From Chryseobacterium sp. JJR-5R (lineage in GTDB: Bacteria; Bacteroidota; Bacteroidia; Flavobacteriales; Weeksellaceae): a DNA stretch of 64,000 nt. The notes under the pieces are model-generated. The model worked only from the letters and a program-made list of their open reading frames with translations. It did no database searches and was not told where the DNA came from. The stretch lies in contig NZ_CP139137.1 of assembly GCF_034047335.1 (NCBI RefSeq), forward strand, positions 868,001 to 932,000, read 5' to 3'. The position numbers and the translations under genes are program-made. Positions 51,910 to 60,467 of the stretch are shown here, in pieces (positions within the stretch are counted from its first letter, which is position 1; every line of letters starts with the position of its first letter).

Positions 51910-52761
51910 TTAATAATCAGCAGGAGCTTCCAGGTACAATTGCTTGAATGCCGTGTCCAGTTGCTCATCATTAGGCGCTTTACCGTGCCATGAATGAGAC
52001 CCCATCATATAATCCACACCAAATCCCATTTCCGTATGAAGAATAATAACGACAGGTTTTCCTTTTCCGGTTTCCGTTTTTGCTTTTTCCAGCATGGCGA
52101 TAACCGCTTCAAGATCGTTCCCGTTTTTCTCTTCCAGAACAATCCATCCGAAAGCTTCCAGTTTGGCGTGAAGGTTCCCTAAACTTAATACATCATCCGT
52201 ATCACCGTCAATCTGGCGTCCGTTGTAGTCTATGGTAGAAATAATGTTGTCTACCTTTTTAGCGGCAGCATACATCAAAGCTTCCCAAACCTGTCCTTCC
52301 TGCAATTCACCGTCACCGTGCAGCGTATATACCAAAGAGTTGTCTCCGTCTAATTTTTTCCCTTCCGCTACACCAAGAGCCACAGAAAGCCCCTGACCGA
52401 GAGATCCTGAAGCGATTCTTATTCCCGGAAGCCCTTCGTGGGTAGTAGGGTGGCCCTGAAGTCTGGAATCCAGTTTCCTGAATGTTTTCAGTTCGTCAAC
52501 CGGGAAAAACCCGAATCTGGCCAGAGTAGAATAGAATACCGGAGAAATATGTCCGTTGGAAAGATAGAAATGATCTTCATTTTTACCTTCCATTGTAAAA
52601 GAAAGGTTATAATTCATCACTTTTCCGTATAGTGCCGTAAAATATTCCGTACAGCCTAAACTTCCGCCCGGGTGGCCGGAATTAACAGCATGAACCATTC
52701 TTAAAATGTCTCTTCTGATTTGTGTAGTAAGAGATTTCAGCTCTTCAATACTTTTACTCAT
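51910..52761 (-). CDS. Transketolase, N-terminal subunit
   Basis: 283 residues. Thiamine-diphosphate-binding half: HAVNSGHPGGSLGCTEYF near residue 24, YLSNGHISPVFY, ASGSLGQGLSVALGVA, and the metal/TPP motif HGDGELQEGQVWEAL with a downstream N (DYNGRQ). First gene of the split transketolase operon. The partner follows on the same strand. The start at 52761 gives the normal short N-terminus. Confidence 0.92.
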   Translation of the reverse strand: MSKSIEELKSLTTQIRRDILRMVHAVNSGHPGGSLGCTEYFTALYGKVMNYNLSFTMEGKNEDHFYLSNGHISPVFYSTLARFGFFPVDELKTFRKLDSRLQGHPTTHEGLPGIRIASGSLGQGLSVALGVAEGKKLDGDNSLVYTLHGDGELQEGQVWEALMYAAAKKVDNIISTIDYNGRQIDGDTDDVLSLGNLHAKLEAFGWIVLEEKNGNDLEAVIAMLEKAKTETGKGKPVVIILHTEMGFGVDYMMGSHSWHGKAPNDEQLDTAFKQLYLEAPADY

Positions 52762-52875
52762 ATATTAGGATTTATTTGCATGCGAATTTACAATTTTTTA
52801 CTTGTTTATGGAAATGCCTGCCTGCCGAGATTATTAAATTTTAAATTGGCATGAATTACCTGTTTCAGTTTTATT

Positions 52876-52906
52876 CAAAAAAAAATCCGCACTTTAAAAA
52901 TGCGGA
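52876..52906 (-). terminator. Terminator behind the minus-strand lipoprotein gene
   Basis: A short stem TCCGCA / TGCGGA followed on the minus strand by a run of about ten T, 30 bp after the stop codon at 52936. Confidence 0.65.
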
Positions 52907-52935
52907 ATCCTGAAAAAAATAATCAATGATATATA

Positions 52936-53508
52936 CTAATCAACCTGCTGGAATACAAATCCTAAATCGCCGGCATAATATGTACTGCTTACGTTGGTAG
53001 GGAAAGACTGGGCAGAAGTTGCCATCCAGTTATATCCTTCAAACGAAATGTTACCTGCTGCAACAGGGTAGGTTATTGGGGTATTCCCTGTGCGGGTACG
53101 GTTGTACCAGTCATTGGAGTTAAAAGTAATCGCATATTTTCCGTCTTTCTGAAGCATAAGCGGTTCAATGGTTTCCTTTTTCTCAACGTTGGCTACCACA
53201 CTGGATATATTTATGGTTTTCAGAACTGTCTTTGTGTCTGCATCCCAGATGGTAACGCGGATCGTTGGCGCGCTGTCCGGAATATTTACTGACACCGCAT
53301 TTATCTTCCCTTTTACTTTTGGAGAAAACCGCAGACCGAATTCATACGATCCTGAGTTTATAAAATTTGTCGAGACCTGATTAAATCCGGAATTGGCTAT
53401 ATAAGCAGAAAGTGGGCTTTCTTCTGCGTATACTTTGGCGGGCTGCTGCACTGCTTCATCTTCCTCTTTGCTGCAGCCGATTATTGCAGAAACGGCAAGC
53501 AAAGCCAT
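52936..53508 (-). CDS. Lipoprotein, DUF4082-like; start region probably frameshifted
   Basis: 190 residues from the only in-frame ATG. The start MALLAVSAIIGCSKEEDE has a lipobox but lacks the basic first residues of a normal signal peptide. Just upstream the reading ATGAACACAAAATTTTT is out of frame by one base. With one more A it would read MKHKIFMALLAVSAIIGCS, a perfect lipoprotein signal. The mature part has FGLRFSPKVKGKINAVSVNI and VTIWDADTKTVLKTINI, like the beta-sandwich of DUF4082-type proteins. It may still be made from the inner ATG. Function unknown. Confidence 0.65.
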   Translation of the reverse strand: MALLAVSAIIGCSKEEDEAVQQPAKVYAEESPLSAYIANSGFNQVSTNFINSGSYEFGLRFSPKVKGKINAVSVNIPDSAPTIRVTIWDADTKTVLKTINISSVVANVEKKETIEPLMLQKDGKYAITFNSNDWYNRTRTGNTPITYPVAAGNISFEGYNWMATSAQSFPTNVSSTYYAGDLGFVFQQVD

Positions 53509-53666
53509 AAAAATTTTGTGTTCATAAGATTTGTTTTCAATATTTATACTGCAAAACTATCCTAAAACTTTTATGGTTTTTATGGGGAAACCACGGAAAT
53601 TACATCGGGAAAATACTGTTTTTTACCGTTTGGTTCATTCCGCAGAATTTCCGGCAGTACATTCCT

Positions 53667-54773
53667 TTAATTAAAACGGGAAGGCCAGTATTTTTTTTCT
53701 ATCATTTTAATATAGCTCATTGCTTCATCAGAAAAAACAGATGGCTTACCCGGATCTTTTTTCGCCGCTTTATTATACAGGTAGATGAACTGAAAAGGAT
53801 TTTGAATATTTTGGAGCAGTTGTTTTTTTAATCCGTTTTTCACAATAATATCTGCCATGTAATACCCGGGTTTGTGTCCGCTGGTCCACTGCACAAGATT
53901 CCTGTAGTCTTTTTCAGTTTTAAAATTTTTCCCGCCTGAGGTCTTTAAATCGATAATATTTCTGTTAACCACGGAAACGATGCTGTCTGCCTGCGGAATG
54001 AGAAAATCTTTGTAACACAGCGCATAAGGCAAAACCTTTTCACTGGCTATGTTGGTCGGCTTTTCAATCAAATCTGCAGAGCCTTCGTTTAATATGACCT
54101 GCAAAAAGTACATCAGGCCTTCATCCTTTTTTTCAACATTTTTAAAATCAAAGCCTTTTCTTAGAACATGGTGTATTTCATGACCTAAAAGCCCTCCTTT
54201 CTGAATTTTATCTGCATTGTATAAATTCCAGAGCGTGGCGATTACCGTGCCGCTTCCGGCAATGGCGTCGTTTTCTATTCCTATCGGATAGATGCTGATT
54301 TTTTCATCTTTTACCTGAAGATTTTTTGGCAGCATACTGAAGGTATTCCTGTAGCAGTCTGCAAAATATTCCTTGGTATCCAGCTTGCCCTGAAACTCCT
54401 TTAATTCTTTTTCATGCTGTTTGTAAACGTACACTTTGTAGGTAAGCCAGTACGAGGCCGGATCTTTTTCTATCGCTGCAACTCTTTTCTGCAGGACATC
54501 CGCATTTTTAGGCATATACACCACTTCAATACTTTTTCTCAGGCGTTCAAGGTAATCTTTATCAAAACCCTGATTTTGAATGTATGTCTGGTTGGGTTCT
54601 AAATTCAGAAATTTCTGCCAGGTTTCCTGTGAAAGTGAATCTCCTTTTTTGAGTGGTTCAATCATGTTCCAGTAGGCATCCAGAGCTTCCATATGGAATG
54701 TCTGTGCTTTTGAAAGGTTCAGAAAACCGGCAAAAAAAAGGATGATAAATGTACAGTATACATGTTTTTTCAT
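53667..54773 (-). CDS. DUF5700-like exported zinc metalloprotease
   Basis: 368 residues. Signal peptide (FIILFFAGFLNLSKAQ). The gluzincin motif HEIHH is at 198-202 and the likely third ligand follows in LNEGSADLIEKP. YPIGIENDAIAGSGTVIATL precedes the active site. This pattern matches the Bacteroidota DUF5700 family of putative Zn-dependent proteases. It should act in the periplasm or outside. Monocistronic. No neighbour points to a substrate. Confidence 0.78.
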   Translation of the reverse strand: MKKHVYCTFIILFFAGFLNLSKAQTFHMEALDAYWNMIEPLKKGDSLSQETWQKFLNLEPNQTYIQNQGFDKDYLERLRKSIEVVYMPKNADVLQKRVAAIEKDPASYWLTYKVYVYKQHEKELKEFQGKLDTKEYFADCYRNTFSMLPKNLQVKDEKISIYPIGIENDAIAGSGTVIATLWNLYNADKIQKGGLLGHEIHHVLRKGFDFKNVEKKDEGLMYFLQVILNEGSADLIEKPTNIASEKVLPYALCYKDFLIPQADSIVSVVNRNIIDLKTSGGKNFKTEKDYRNLVQWTSGHKPGYYMADIIVKNGLKKQLLQNIQNPFQFIYLYNKAAKKDPGKPSVFSDEAMSYIKMIEKKYWPSRFN

Positions 54774-54844
54774 GGTTGTATCTTTAGTTAAATTTTGAAA
54801 TATAATGAATGTGCTTGCGTTAATTTAAAGTGGTATTTTTTTCT

Positions 54845-56404
54845 TTACACCAGCTTCAGATAATTTTTGTTTTTCACCAGCCACAACCCGGTAAACGTAA
54901 GCAGCCCGTTAAGGACAATCAGTTCAACACCGATGCGGTAATCCGTATAATTCGTAATCAGGAAGTTGATCAGATAGGTAAGAAGGGGAGCGAAGAGGGT
55001 AACGGCAAGAATTGCGTATTTTTTCGAGATCCGGAATTTGGTAAAAATCCCGAATGCAAAAAGTCCTAAAAGCGGTCCGTACGTATAGCCTGCAATCTCC
55101 ATGATGAGGTAGACGATTGATTTGTCATTCATTGCTTTGAAAACCATAATCAGGATAAAGAAAACAACCGTGAACGTCAAATGCACTTTCATACGAAGAT
55201 GTTTTTTCTCTTTTTCCGTTTTGTTTTTGTCTTCATTTAAATTTAACAGATCCACACAATAGGAACTGGTAACTGCCGTTAAAGCACCGTCTGCGGAAGG
55301 GAACAGAGCGGAGATCAGCCCGATGATAAAAATAACGGAGATCACCATCGGAAAATAACCCTGAAGGGATAATGCCGGGAATAAATCATCGCCCATAATG
55401 TTTTTAATGTTGCCGGCAGAATCCTTAAAGCCGAAAATGTTGGTAATCGTTTCCCCGTTGATCTGCCCGTATTCCGCGCCGTTTTGCAGGGCAAATAAAT
55501 ACAGCAGTCCTCCCAGGAATAAAAAGGCAAGATTGACAAAAAGCAATGTTCCTGCAAAGGTGAGCATATTTTTCTTTGAGTTGGCAAGGCTGTCGACAGA
55601 AATATTTTTCTGCATCATTTCCTGATCCAGGCCGGTCATGGCAATGGTAATAAAAATACCGCCTAAAATGGTTTTAAGGAAAAAAGTTTTGGAATTAGGG
55701 TCGAAATTAATAAAATGCGTATAGTTTTTCTGTTTTAAAATAGTATAAGCCTCTCCGAAAGACAGGTTCAGGTTGGATAAAATATAAACGATACAGGCAA
55801 TCAGGCTGATGATCATGAAAGAGGTCTGTAAGGTATCGGTGATAACAATGGTTTTCACGCCTCCTTCAAAAGTATACAGAAGAACCATCAGCAGAAGCAC
55901 GGCTGCAGTCACCCAGAACGGCACGCCGAGGCCTTCAAGCAGGAAAATCTGCAAAACATTCACCACCAGGTACAGCCTCGCCGTAGCACCGATGGCCCTT
56001 GAAATAATGAAAAAGATAGAACCGATCTTATGGGCTTCCACATTAAACCTCTTTCCCAGATAGGTGTAAATTGAAGTAAGGTTCATTTTATAGTACAGGG
56101 GAAGAAGGATGGCGGCAACAATAAAATACCCGATGAAAAAGCCGATGACCATCATATAATATTCAAAGCCTCCGTAAATATATTCGCTTCCGGTCATCTT
56201 CCCGACGGTTCCGGGTACGGAAATAAAGGTTACACCGCTTAAGCTGGTCCCGATCATCCCGAAGGCAACCAGCCACCATTTGCTTTTTTTATTGCCGATA
56301 AAAAAGGATTGGTTATCAGAATTTCGGCTGGTGAAATAGGAAATCACCAAAAGTCCGGTGAAATAAATAAAAACAAAAAGCAAAAGGGTAGTTCCGGGAT
56401 TCAT
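54845..56404 (-). CDS. Sodium:solute symporter (SSS family)
   Basis: 519 residues with about 13-14 hydrophobic helices. Family motifs near the N-terminus (GNKKSKWWLVAFGMIGTSLS, VPGTVGKM) and the sodium-site region LFPSADGALTAVTSSYCVDL. Moves a solute into the cell with sodium. Candidates are sugars, sialic acid, myo-inositol or similar compounds, but the substrate is not readable. Adjacent to but not close-coupled with the DUF5700 gene (71 bp apart). Confidence 0.9.
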   Translation of the reverse strand: MNPGTTLLLFVFIYFTGLLVISYFTSRNSDNQSFFIGNKKSKWWLVAFGMIGTSLSGVTFISVPGTVGKMTGSEYIYGGFEYYMMVIGFFIGYFIVAAILLPLYYKMNLTSIYTYLGKRFNVEAHKIGSIFFIISRAIGATARLYLVVNVLQIFLLEGLGVPFWVTAAVLLLMVLLYTFEGGVKTIVITDTLQTSFMIISLIACIVYILSNLNLSFGEAYTILKQKNYTHFINFDPNSKTFFLKTILGGIFITIAMTGLDQEMMQKNISVDSLANSKKNMLTFAGTLLFVNLAFLFLGGLLYLFALQNGAEYGQINGETITNIFGFKDSAGNIKNIMGDDLFPALSLQGYFPMVISVIFIIGLISALFPSADGALTAVTSSYCVDLLNLNEDKNKTEKEKKHLRMKVHLTFTVVFFILIMVFKAMNDKSIVYLIMEIAGYTYGPLLGLFAFGIFTKFRISKKYAILAVTLFAPLLTYLINFLITNYTDYRIGVELIVLNGLLTFTGLWLVKNKNYLKLV

Positions 56405-56520
56405 TCTTCAATTTAATTTCAGCAAATATAGTTTTTTTCTCTTCTGCTGAAAAAGAAAAAACCTTGCAGCTTTACGCCGGAAGGTTGATGTTTTAAACTG
56501 AAGATTGATGTTAATCTGAA

Positions 56521-56820
56521 TCAGGCCTGTGCATTGTTTACCAAAACATCCTGAAGTTCCTCATGTTTCTGAAAGGTTGCTTTTGCAAACGGGCAGAGCG
56601 GGATGATGGTTTTATTGTTGCTTCTGGCAAAATCTACTGCTGCCATCAGCATTTCTTTGCCGACTCCCTGTCCGCTATACGCTTCCTCCACTTCCGTGTG
56701 GTCAATAATGAACCGGTCATCTCCGGCCCAGGTATAGGTCATTAAACCTGCAGGGTTTCCGTCTGAAGATGCTTTAAAGCTTCCGTGTTTTTCGTCGTTG
56801 CTGTGTTGGATCTCAATCAT
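56521..56820 (-). CDS. GNAT-like N-acetyltransferase (YidJ/YjdJ type)
   Basis: 99 residues, one compact GNAT domain. The acetyl-CoA loop is EAYSGQGVGKEMLMAAVDFA and a conserved late motif is IIPLCPFAKATFQKHEE. This short form (about 95 residues) is typical of the YjdJ/GCN5-related group with an unknown acceptor. Its ATG lies inside the end of the OsmC gene (8-bp overlap), so it is the last gene of a coupled four-gene operon. Confidence 0.85.
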   Translation of the reverse strand: MIEIQHSNDEKHGSFKASSDGNPAGLMTYTWAGDDRFIIDHTEVEEAYSGQGVGKEMLMAAVDFARSNNKTIIPLCPFAKATFQKHEELQDVLVNNAQA

Positions 56821-57220
56821 ATGTTGAAAATTGGGTTAATATTTCTATTTCGTTGGTGAGTATTTTATGAACCGGGCAGGCATCGGCAATCGTGCGGAGC
56901 CTTTTGATCTGTTCGTCGTCAGGCGCTGTTCCTTCAAAGCTGACTGTTCTTTGGAAAACGGTCCTTTTCGTCAGGGGAAAATGTTCCATTTCCACTTCTA
57001 TGTTTATTTTTTCAATATCCCATGCTTTCCTGTCAATGTACATTCTTAACGTAGCTGCCGTACAGCTCGCCAGGGAGGTGGCCATAATTTCAAACGGGTT
57101 GAAGCCTTTATTGCCTCCGCCTTTGTCCAACGGCTCGTCCGTGATCAGCGTATTTTCGCCTGCGGTGACTTCCGTGTAGTAATTTTCTTTTCCTAAACTT
57201 GCTTTTACCGTTACTGTCAT
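56813..57220 (-). CDS. OsmC-family peroxiredoxin-like protein
   Basis: 135 residues. OsmC/Ohr fold with two cysteines in the expected places (SLASCTAATLRMYI and ADACPVHKILTNEI), which reduce organic hydroperoxides in this family. Closest to the YhfA-like OsmC branch by length. Its start overlaps the stop of the FMN reductase gene by one base (TAATG), indicating coupling. It is part of the stress operon pirin, FMN reductase, OsmC, GNAT. Confidence 0.9.
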   Translation of the reverse strand: MTVTVKASLGKENYYTEVTAGENTLITDEPLDKGGGNKGFNPFEIMATSLASCTAATLRMYIDRKAWDIEKINIEVEMEHFPLTKRTVFQRTVSFEGTAPDDEQIKRLRTIADACPVHKILTNEIEILTQFSTYD

Positions 57221-57765
57221 TATGTATTAGGGTTGGTTTTAATCCGGTTTCTAAAATTAGCGATTTTATCCTTAACCTCTTTCAGGATTTCAGGATTTAT
57301 GATACTGCTCTCCGGGTCAAAGTTTTCGTAAAACTTGGGAAGCGAAAAAGTATCTTTAACATCTGCCCCGAATTGCGGAAAGAACATTTTTGCCGCACTC
57401 ATTATATTCCCGCCGCCGTATCCGCCCGGTGAAGCAGACATCAGGAACATCGGTTTATCCTGGAAAACCTTTACGTTGATTCTTGAAGCCCAGTCGAAGA
57501 TATTCTTGAACGCTGCGGTATAGGACCTGTTGTGCTCTGCCAGGGAACAGATAATGGCGTCGCATGCTTCAATGTGTTTTAAAAACCGGTGCGCTTCATC
57601 GGGAAATCCATTCTTTTCGCGGTCTGTGGAAAAAACAGGCATATCAAAATCATTGAGATCAATCAGGCTGATGTCGGCATCCTGAAAATCTTTCAGTACA
57701 AATTTAACCAGTTCCCTGTTGATGGATGCAGAGGAAGAGCTTCCTGCAAATGCTAATATCTTCAT
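57220..57765 (-). CDS. NAD(P)H-dependent FMN reductase
   Basis: 181 residues. Flavodoxin-like fold with the FMN-phosphate loop AGSSSSASINRELVKFVL at the N-terminus and MLMSASPGGYGGGNIMSA in the middle, as in ChrR/AzoR-like NADPH-dependent FMN reductases. It probably reduces quinones or similar electrophiles with two electrons. Second gene in the operon behind pirin (21 bp gap), overlapping OsmC. No signal peptide. Confidence 0.9.
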   Translation of the reverse strand: MKILAFAGSSSSASINRELVKFVLKDFQDADISLIDLNDFDMPVFSTDREKNGFPDEAHRFLKHIEACDAIICSLAEHNRSYTAAFKNIFDWASRINVKVFQDKPMFLMSASPGGYGGGNIMSAAKMFFPQFGADVKDTFSLPKFYENFDPESSIINPEILKEVKDKIANFRNRIKTNPNT

Positions 57766-57786
57766 CGCTTATTTAAAATTCAAAGT

Positions 57787-58689
57787 TTACGATTTACGGT
57801 TCAGGACGGCTTTCGGAAGCGGTACGTATTCCTGTTCATCACCGGGAACAAGCGGGAACGCTTCGTGGTTTTGGTCATTCCAGTTTACTTTTGCCTGATC
57901 GATCATTTCCCTGTCTGAATTTACAAAATTCCAGAATATGAAGCGTTCCTCATCGAAAGGTTCGCCGCCGAAAAGGTATACGGTGCCGTTTTCACTCATG
58001 TCAAATTCGCACAATTGGGTATTTTTGGCAATCAACAGCTGCTTGGAACCGTAGGAATTTCCGTCCGTGGTCACCTTTCCATCCAGTACATACATGGCTG
58101 CTTCGCCATACAGGTCTTTCCCGATGCTGATCTTCCGGGCTTCTCGGGTTTTGATTTCAATAAAAAACAGCCTGCTGTGCACGGGAACCGGAGATTTCCT
58201 CCCGAATGCTTCCCCTGCAATTAACTTATACCGGATTCCGTCTTCTTCCCAAGCTGGGATTTCACTGGATTCGGTATGATGGAAGGAAGGTTCACTCTGT
58301 TCCAGGTGTTTCGGAAGGCCTACCCAGATCTGGAATCCGTGCAGCCTTTTATCGGAATGCCTTAAATATTCAGGCGTTCTTTCAGAATGCACCACGCCTT
58401 TTCCGGCAGTCATCCAGTTGACAGCGCCGGGCTGGATTTCAATGCTGCTTCCGATACTGTCTCTGTGGAAAATAGATCCTTCCAGAAGATACGTCAGCGT
58501 AGAAAGCCCGATGTGCGGATGCGGCGGAACATCAAGGTTCTGATAATCCTTAAGATCGGCAGGTCCCATGTGGTCAATAAAAACAAAAGGCCCGACTGCT
58601 CTTTTTTCGCGGAACGGCAACAGCCTGCCTACCAGAAAGTTTCCGATGTCTGCTGATTTTTCTTCAATGATAAGTCCGATATTTGACAT
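57787..58689 (-). CDS. Pirin family protein
   Basis: 300 residues, typical bicupin pirin. N-terminal pirin motifs PPHPHIGLSTLTYLLEG (metal-binding His) and VNWMTAGKGVVHSERTP, then a C-terminal cupin (YLFGGEPFDEERFIFWNFVN). Bacterial pirins bind iron and several have quercetinase or redox-sensor activity. The exact role is open. First gene of the oxidative/electrophile stress operon. Probably monocistronic promoter upstream in the 255-bp gap, though no consensus box was recognised. Confidence 0.92.
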   Translation of the reverse strand: MSNIGLIIEEKSADIGNFLVGRLLPFREKRAVGPFVFIDHMGPADLKDYQNLDVPPHPHIGLSTLTYLLEGSIFHRDSIGSSIEIQPGAVNWMTAGKGVVHSERTPEYLRHSDKRLHGFQIWVGLPKHLEQSEPSFHHTESSEIPAWEEDGIRYKLIAGEAFGRKSPVPVHSRLFFIEIKTREARKISIGKDLYGEAAMYVLDGKVTTDGNSYGSKQLLIAKNTQLCEFDMSENGTVYLFGGEPFDEERFIFWNFVNSDREMIDQAKVNWNDQNHEAFPLVPGDEQEYVPLPKAVLNRKS

Positions 58690-58885
58690 ATTCTGAGGTT
58701 TTATTTTTAATGTACTGTTCTTATTTTAAAACTGATGTTGTATGATAAAAGTAAGAAAAAAAGAATAATTAAACCTGAACGGAATCTTAATCATCTTTTT
58801 GCCTGTTGTGGGTTTATCTGTAAGCAAATGTACTGCGGCTTATGCTGCGGAACATTGATGTTTGGTAAGTATTGCATTGATAAAT

Positions 58886-58921
58886 AAGAAAAAAGCAGCC
58901 TCCGTTATTTTTGAAGACTGC
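58886..58921 (-). terminator. Terminator of the DUF4236 gene
   Basis: On the minus strand a GCAG..CTGC hairpin with an inner G-U pair is followed by a T-run, 24 bp after the stop codon. Confidence 0.6.
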
Positions 58922-58944
58922 CTTGTAAGTAAAGGTTGACGGTT

Positions 58945-60066
58945 TTATCTGAATTCAGCCTGGAACTCTTTGAAAGCCTGCCCGAATTTTTCTGTTGATT
59001 CATAATTACTTAATTCATATTCCTCCTGAAGTCCGGTCTTGGTGGTTAGCCTGATGTGCCCGTACCGCACAACCGGAATCTGATAATTATTTTTGAACCT
59101 TTTGTCGCGGGTGCCGTTTTTATTTACCTTAGCCCACGTCTGGCCGATAATTTTGGAGTCTGCCGGAACAGAGGATGTTTCTGTGAAACGGGTATGTGTA
59201 CACTGGAAGTTCACCTCATCTATCCCGATAATGGCAAAGCTGTTTTCATTGGTGTACATTACGATGAACGCAGGGTAAATATAAAGATCGGCACCATTGG
59301 CATTTTTAAGATACAGTGCCTGGTAATCCGACTGTATATACGGAAGGGATTTTAATGCGAAATGAACTTCCCGCCTGTTTACTACTGTTCCGGCGGAAGA
59401 GCGTGCAGCCACCCGGTCCTGGAAATGCGCACTTGTGATATCCCATATTTTGCGTGAAGCAGCAAGCTGTCTGAAAGATTCATAGACATTTTCAAACTTT
59501 TTCCTGATTTCAGGATCAAAATCAATGTCAAGGTTAACATAGCACTTACCAATCAGGTCTTTTGTCTGGCTGACGGCGTTTTCCTGGGCTTTAATATCCC
59601 GGTCTGAATTCTGCGGGATTTTTTTGTTGATCAGTCCGTATAACAGGATGTAGCTTAAAATCTTTTTGGTTTTGGTTACCGAAAGCGTTTTTTTAATTTT
59701 AGTGAGATCAGCTGATAACTCATTCTTTTGCTGACGGGCGAGAATAATAGCTTCTTTGATGCCCTGCATATTCTGGCTGGTAATTTCATGAATATCTGCA
59801 CTGAAAATATTTCCGTCAACAAAAGCAGGTTCATGTATGGGAACTTCCGGTAAAGCAATAGCAGGAGCAGGTACAGATTGTGGCGAAGTACCTGATACTC
59901 CATGACGGTTTGAAACCCCGGAGCTATTGGTACTCACTGTAGTTCCTGATCCGCTGAAATTAATACTTGCCCCTTTTATCCCGATTGAGGTAGATATTCC
60001 CTTTTTACTGAAATTAAGATGAACTCCCGGTATCACTTTGATTCTTTTTCTGTAACTCCAAGCCAT
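58945..60066 (-). CDS. DUF4236 domain protein
   Basis: 373 residues. The DUF4236 domain fills residues 1-50 (MAWSYRKRIKVIPGVHLNFS, KKGISTSIGIKGASINFSG). A long helical middle (about 90-200) and a beta-rich C-terminal part follow (YLKNANGADLYIYPAFIVMY; VRYGHIRLTTKTGLQEEYEL). DUF4236 is a widespread small N-terminal domain of unknown function, often fused to varied partners. No signal peptide. Monocistronic. The C-terminal part resembles no family I can name. Confidence 0.8.
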   Translation of the reverse strand: MAWSYRKRIKVIPGVHLNFSKKGISTSIGIKGASINFSGSGTTVSTNSSGVSNRHGVSGTSPQSVPAPAIALPEVPIHEPAFVDGNIFSADIHEITSQNMQGIKEAIILARQQKNELSADLTKIKKTLSVTKTKKILSYILLYGLINKKIPQNSDRDIKAQENAVSQTKDLIGKCYVNLDIDFDPEIRKKFENVYESFRQLAASRKIWDITSAHFQDRVAARSSAGTVVNRREVHFALKSLPYIQSDYQALYLKNANGADLYIYPAFIVMYTNENSFAIIGIDEVNFQCTHTRFTETSSVPADSKIIGQTWAKVNKNGTRDKRFKNNYQIPVVRYGHIRLTTKTGLQEEYELSNYESTEKFGQAFKEFQAEFR

Positions 60067-60467
60067 GATGTTGTTTTTAGATTTAATGTACAGTCAAAAA
60101 TAACAGCCTCCGCCGTTATTATTTTACGGATTCCCGTAATCCGTGGTTGGGAATTCAGATTTTAGAATATCATTTCTGTGTAAAGATTAATTGGCTTTTT
60201 TAAGCTTAAAGAATACTGGGTTCATTGTTTCAGATCCTGTAAGAACGTAAGATTGAATTGAAAAACTACCGTTTCCAACTTAGCCGTGATTGAACGGCCT
60301 GTCTGAGCTCTTTTTACAGGAATGGAAAGGGGTGGACGTAAAAAAGCGAGTAGTGAAAGCGCGAAACAGCTCCTGAAACCATCAGCTGGTAATGAACCGT
60401 GAATAATTTCATAACGGATTATGATGATAAATTTATCTGTCAGTGATAAAATGTGCCTTATACCTTT
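60067..60467. other. 401-bp intergenic region
   Basis: No ORF, RNA or repeat was recognised between the DUF4236 gene and the stop of the transporter gene. Base composition is higher in GC than other intergenic DNA here (around 60290-60390), which could reflect a decayed gene, but no protein match can be read. Confidence 0.4.

Noticed and set aside
60290..60400. GC-richer patch as a decayed gene or small RNA
   Set aside because: No protein motif in any frame, no stable hairpin with a T-run and no promoter box could be found.
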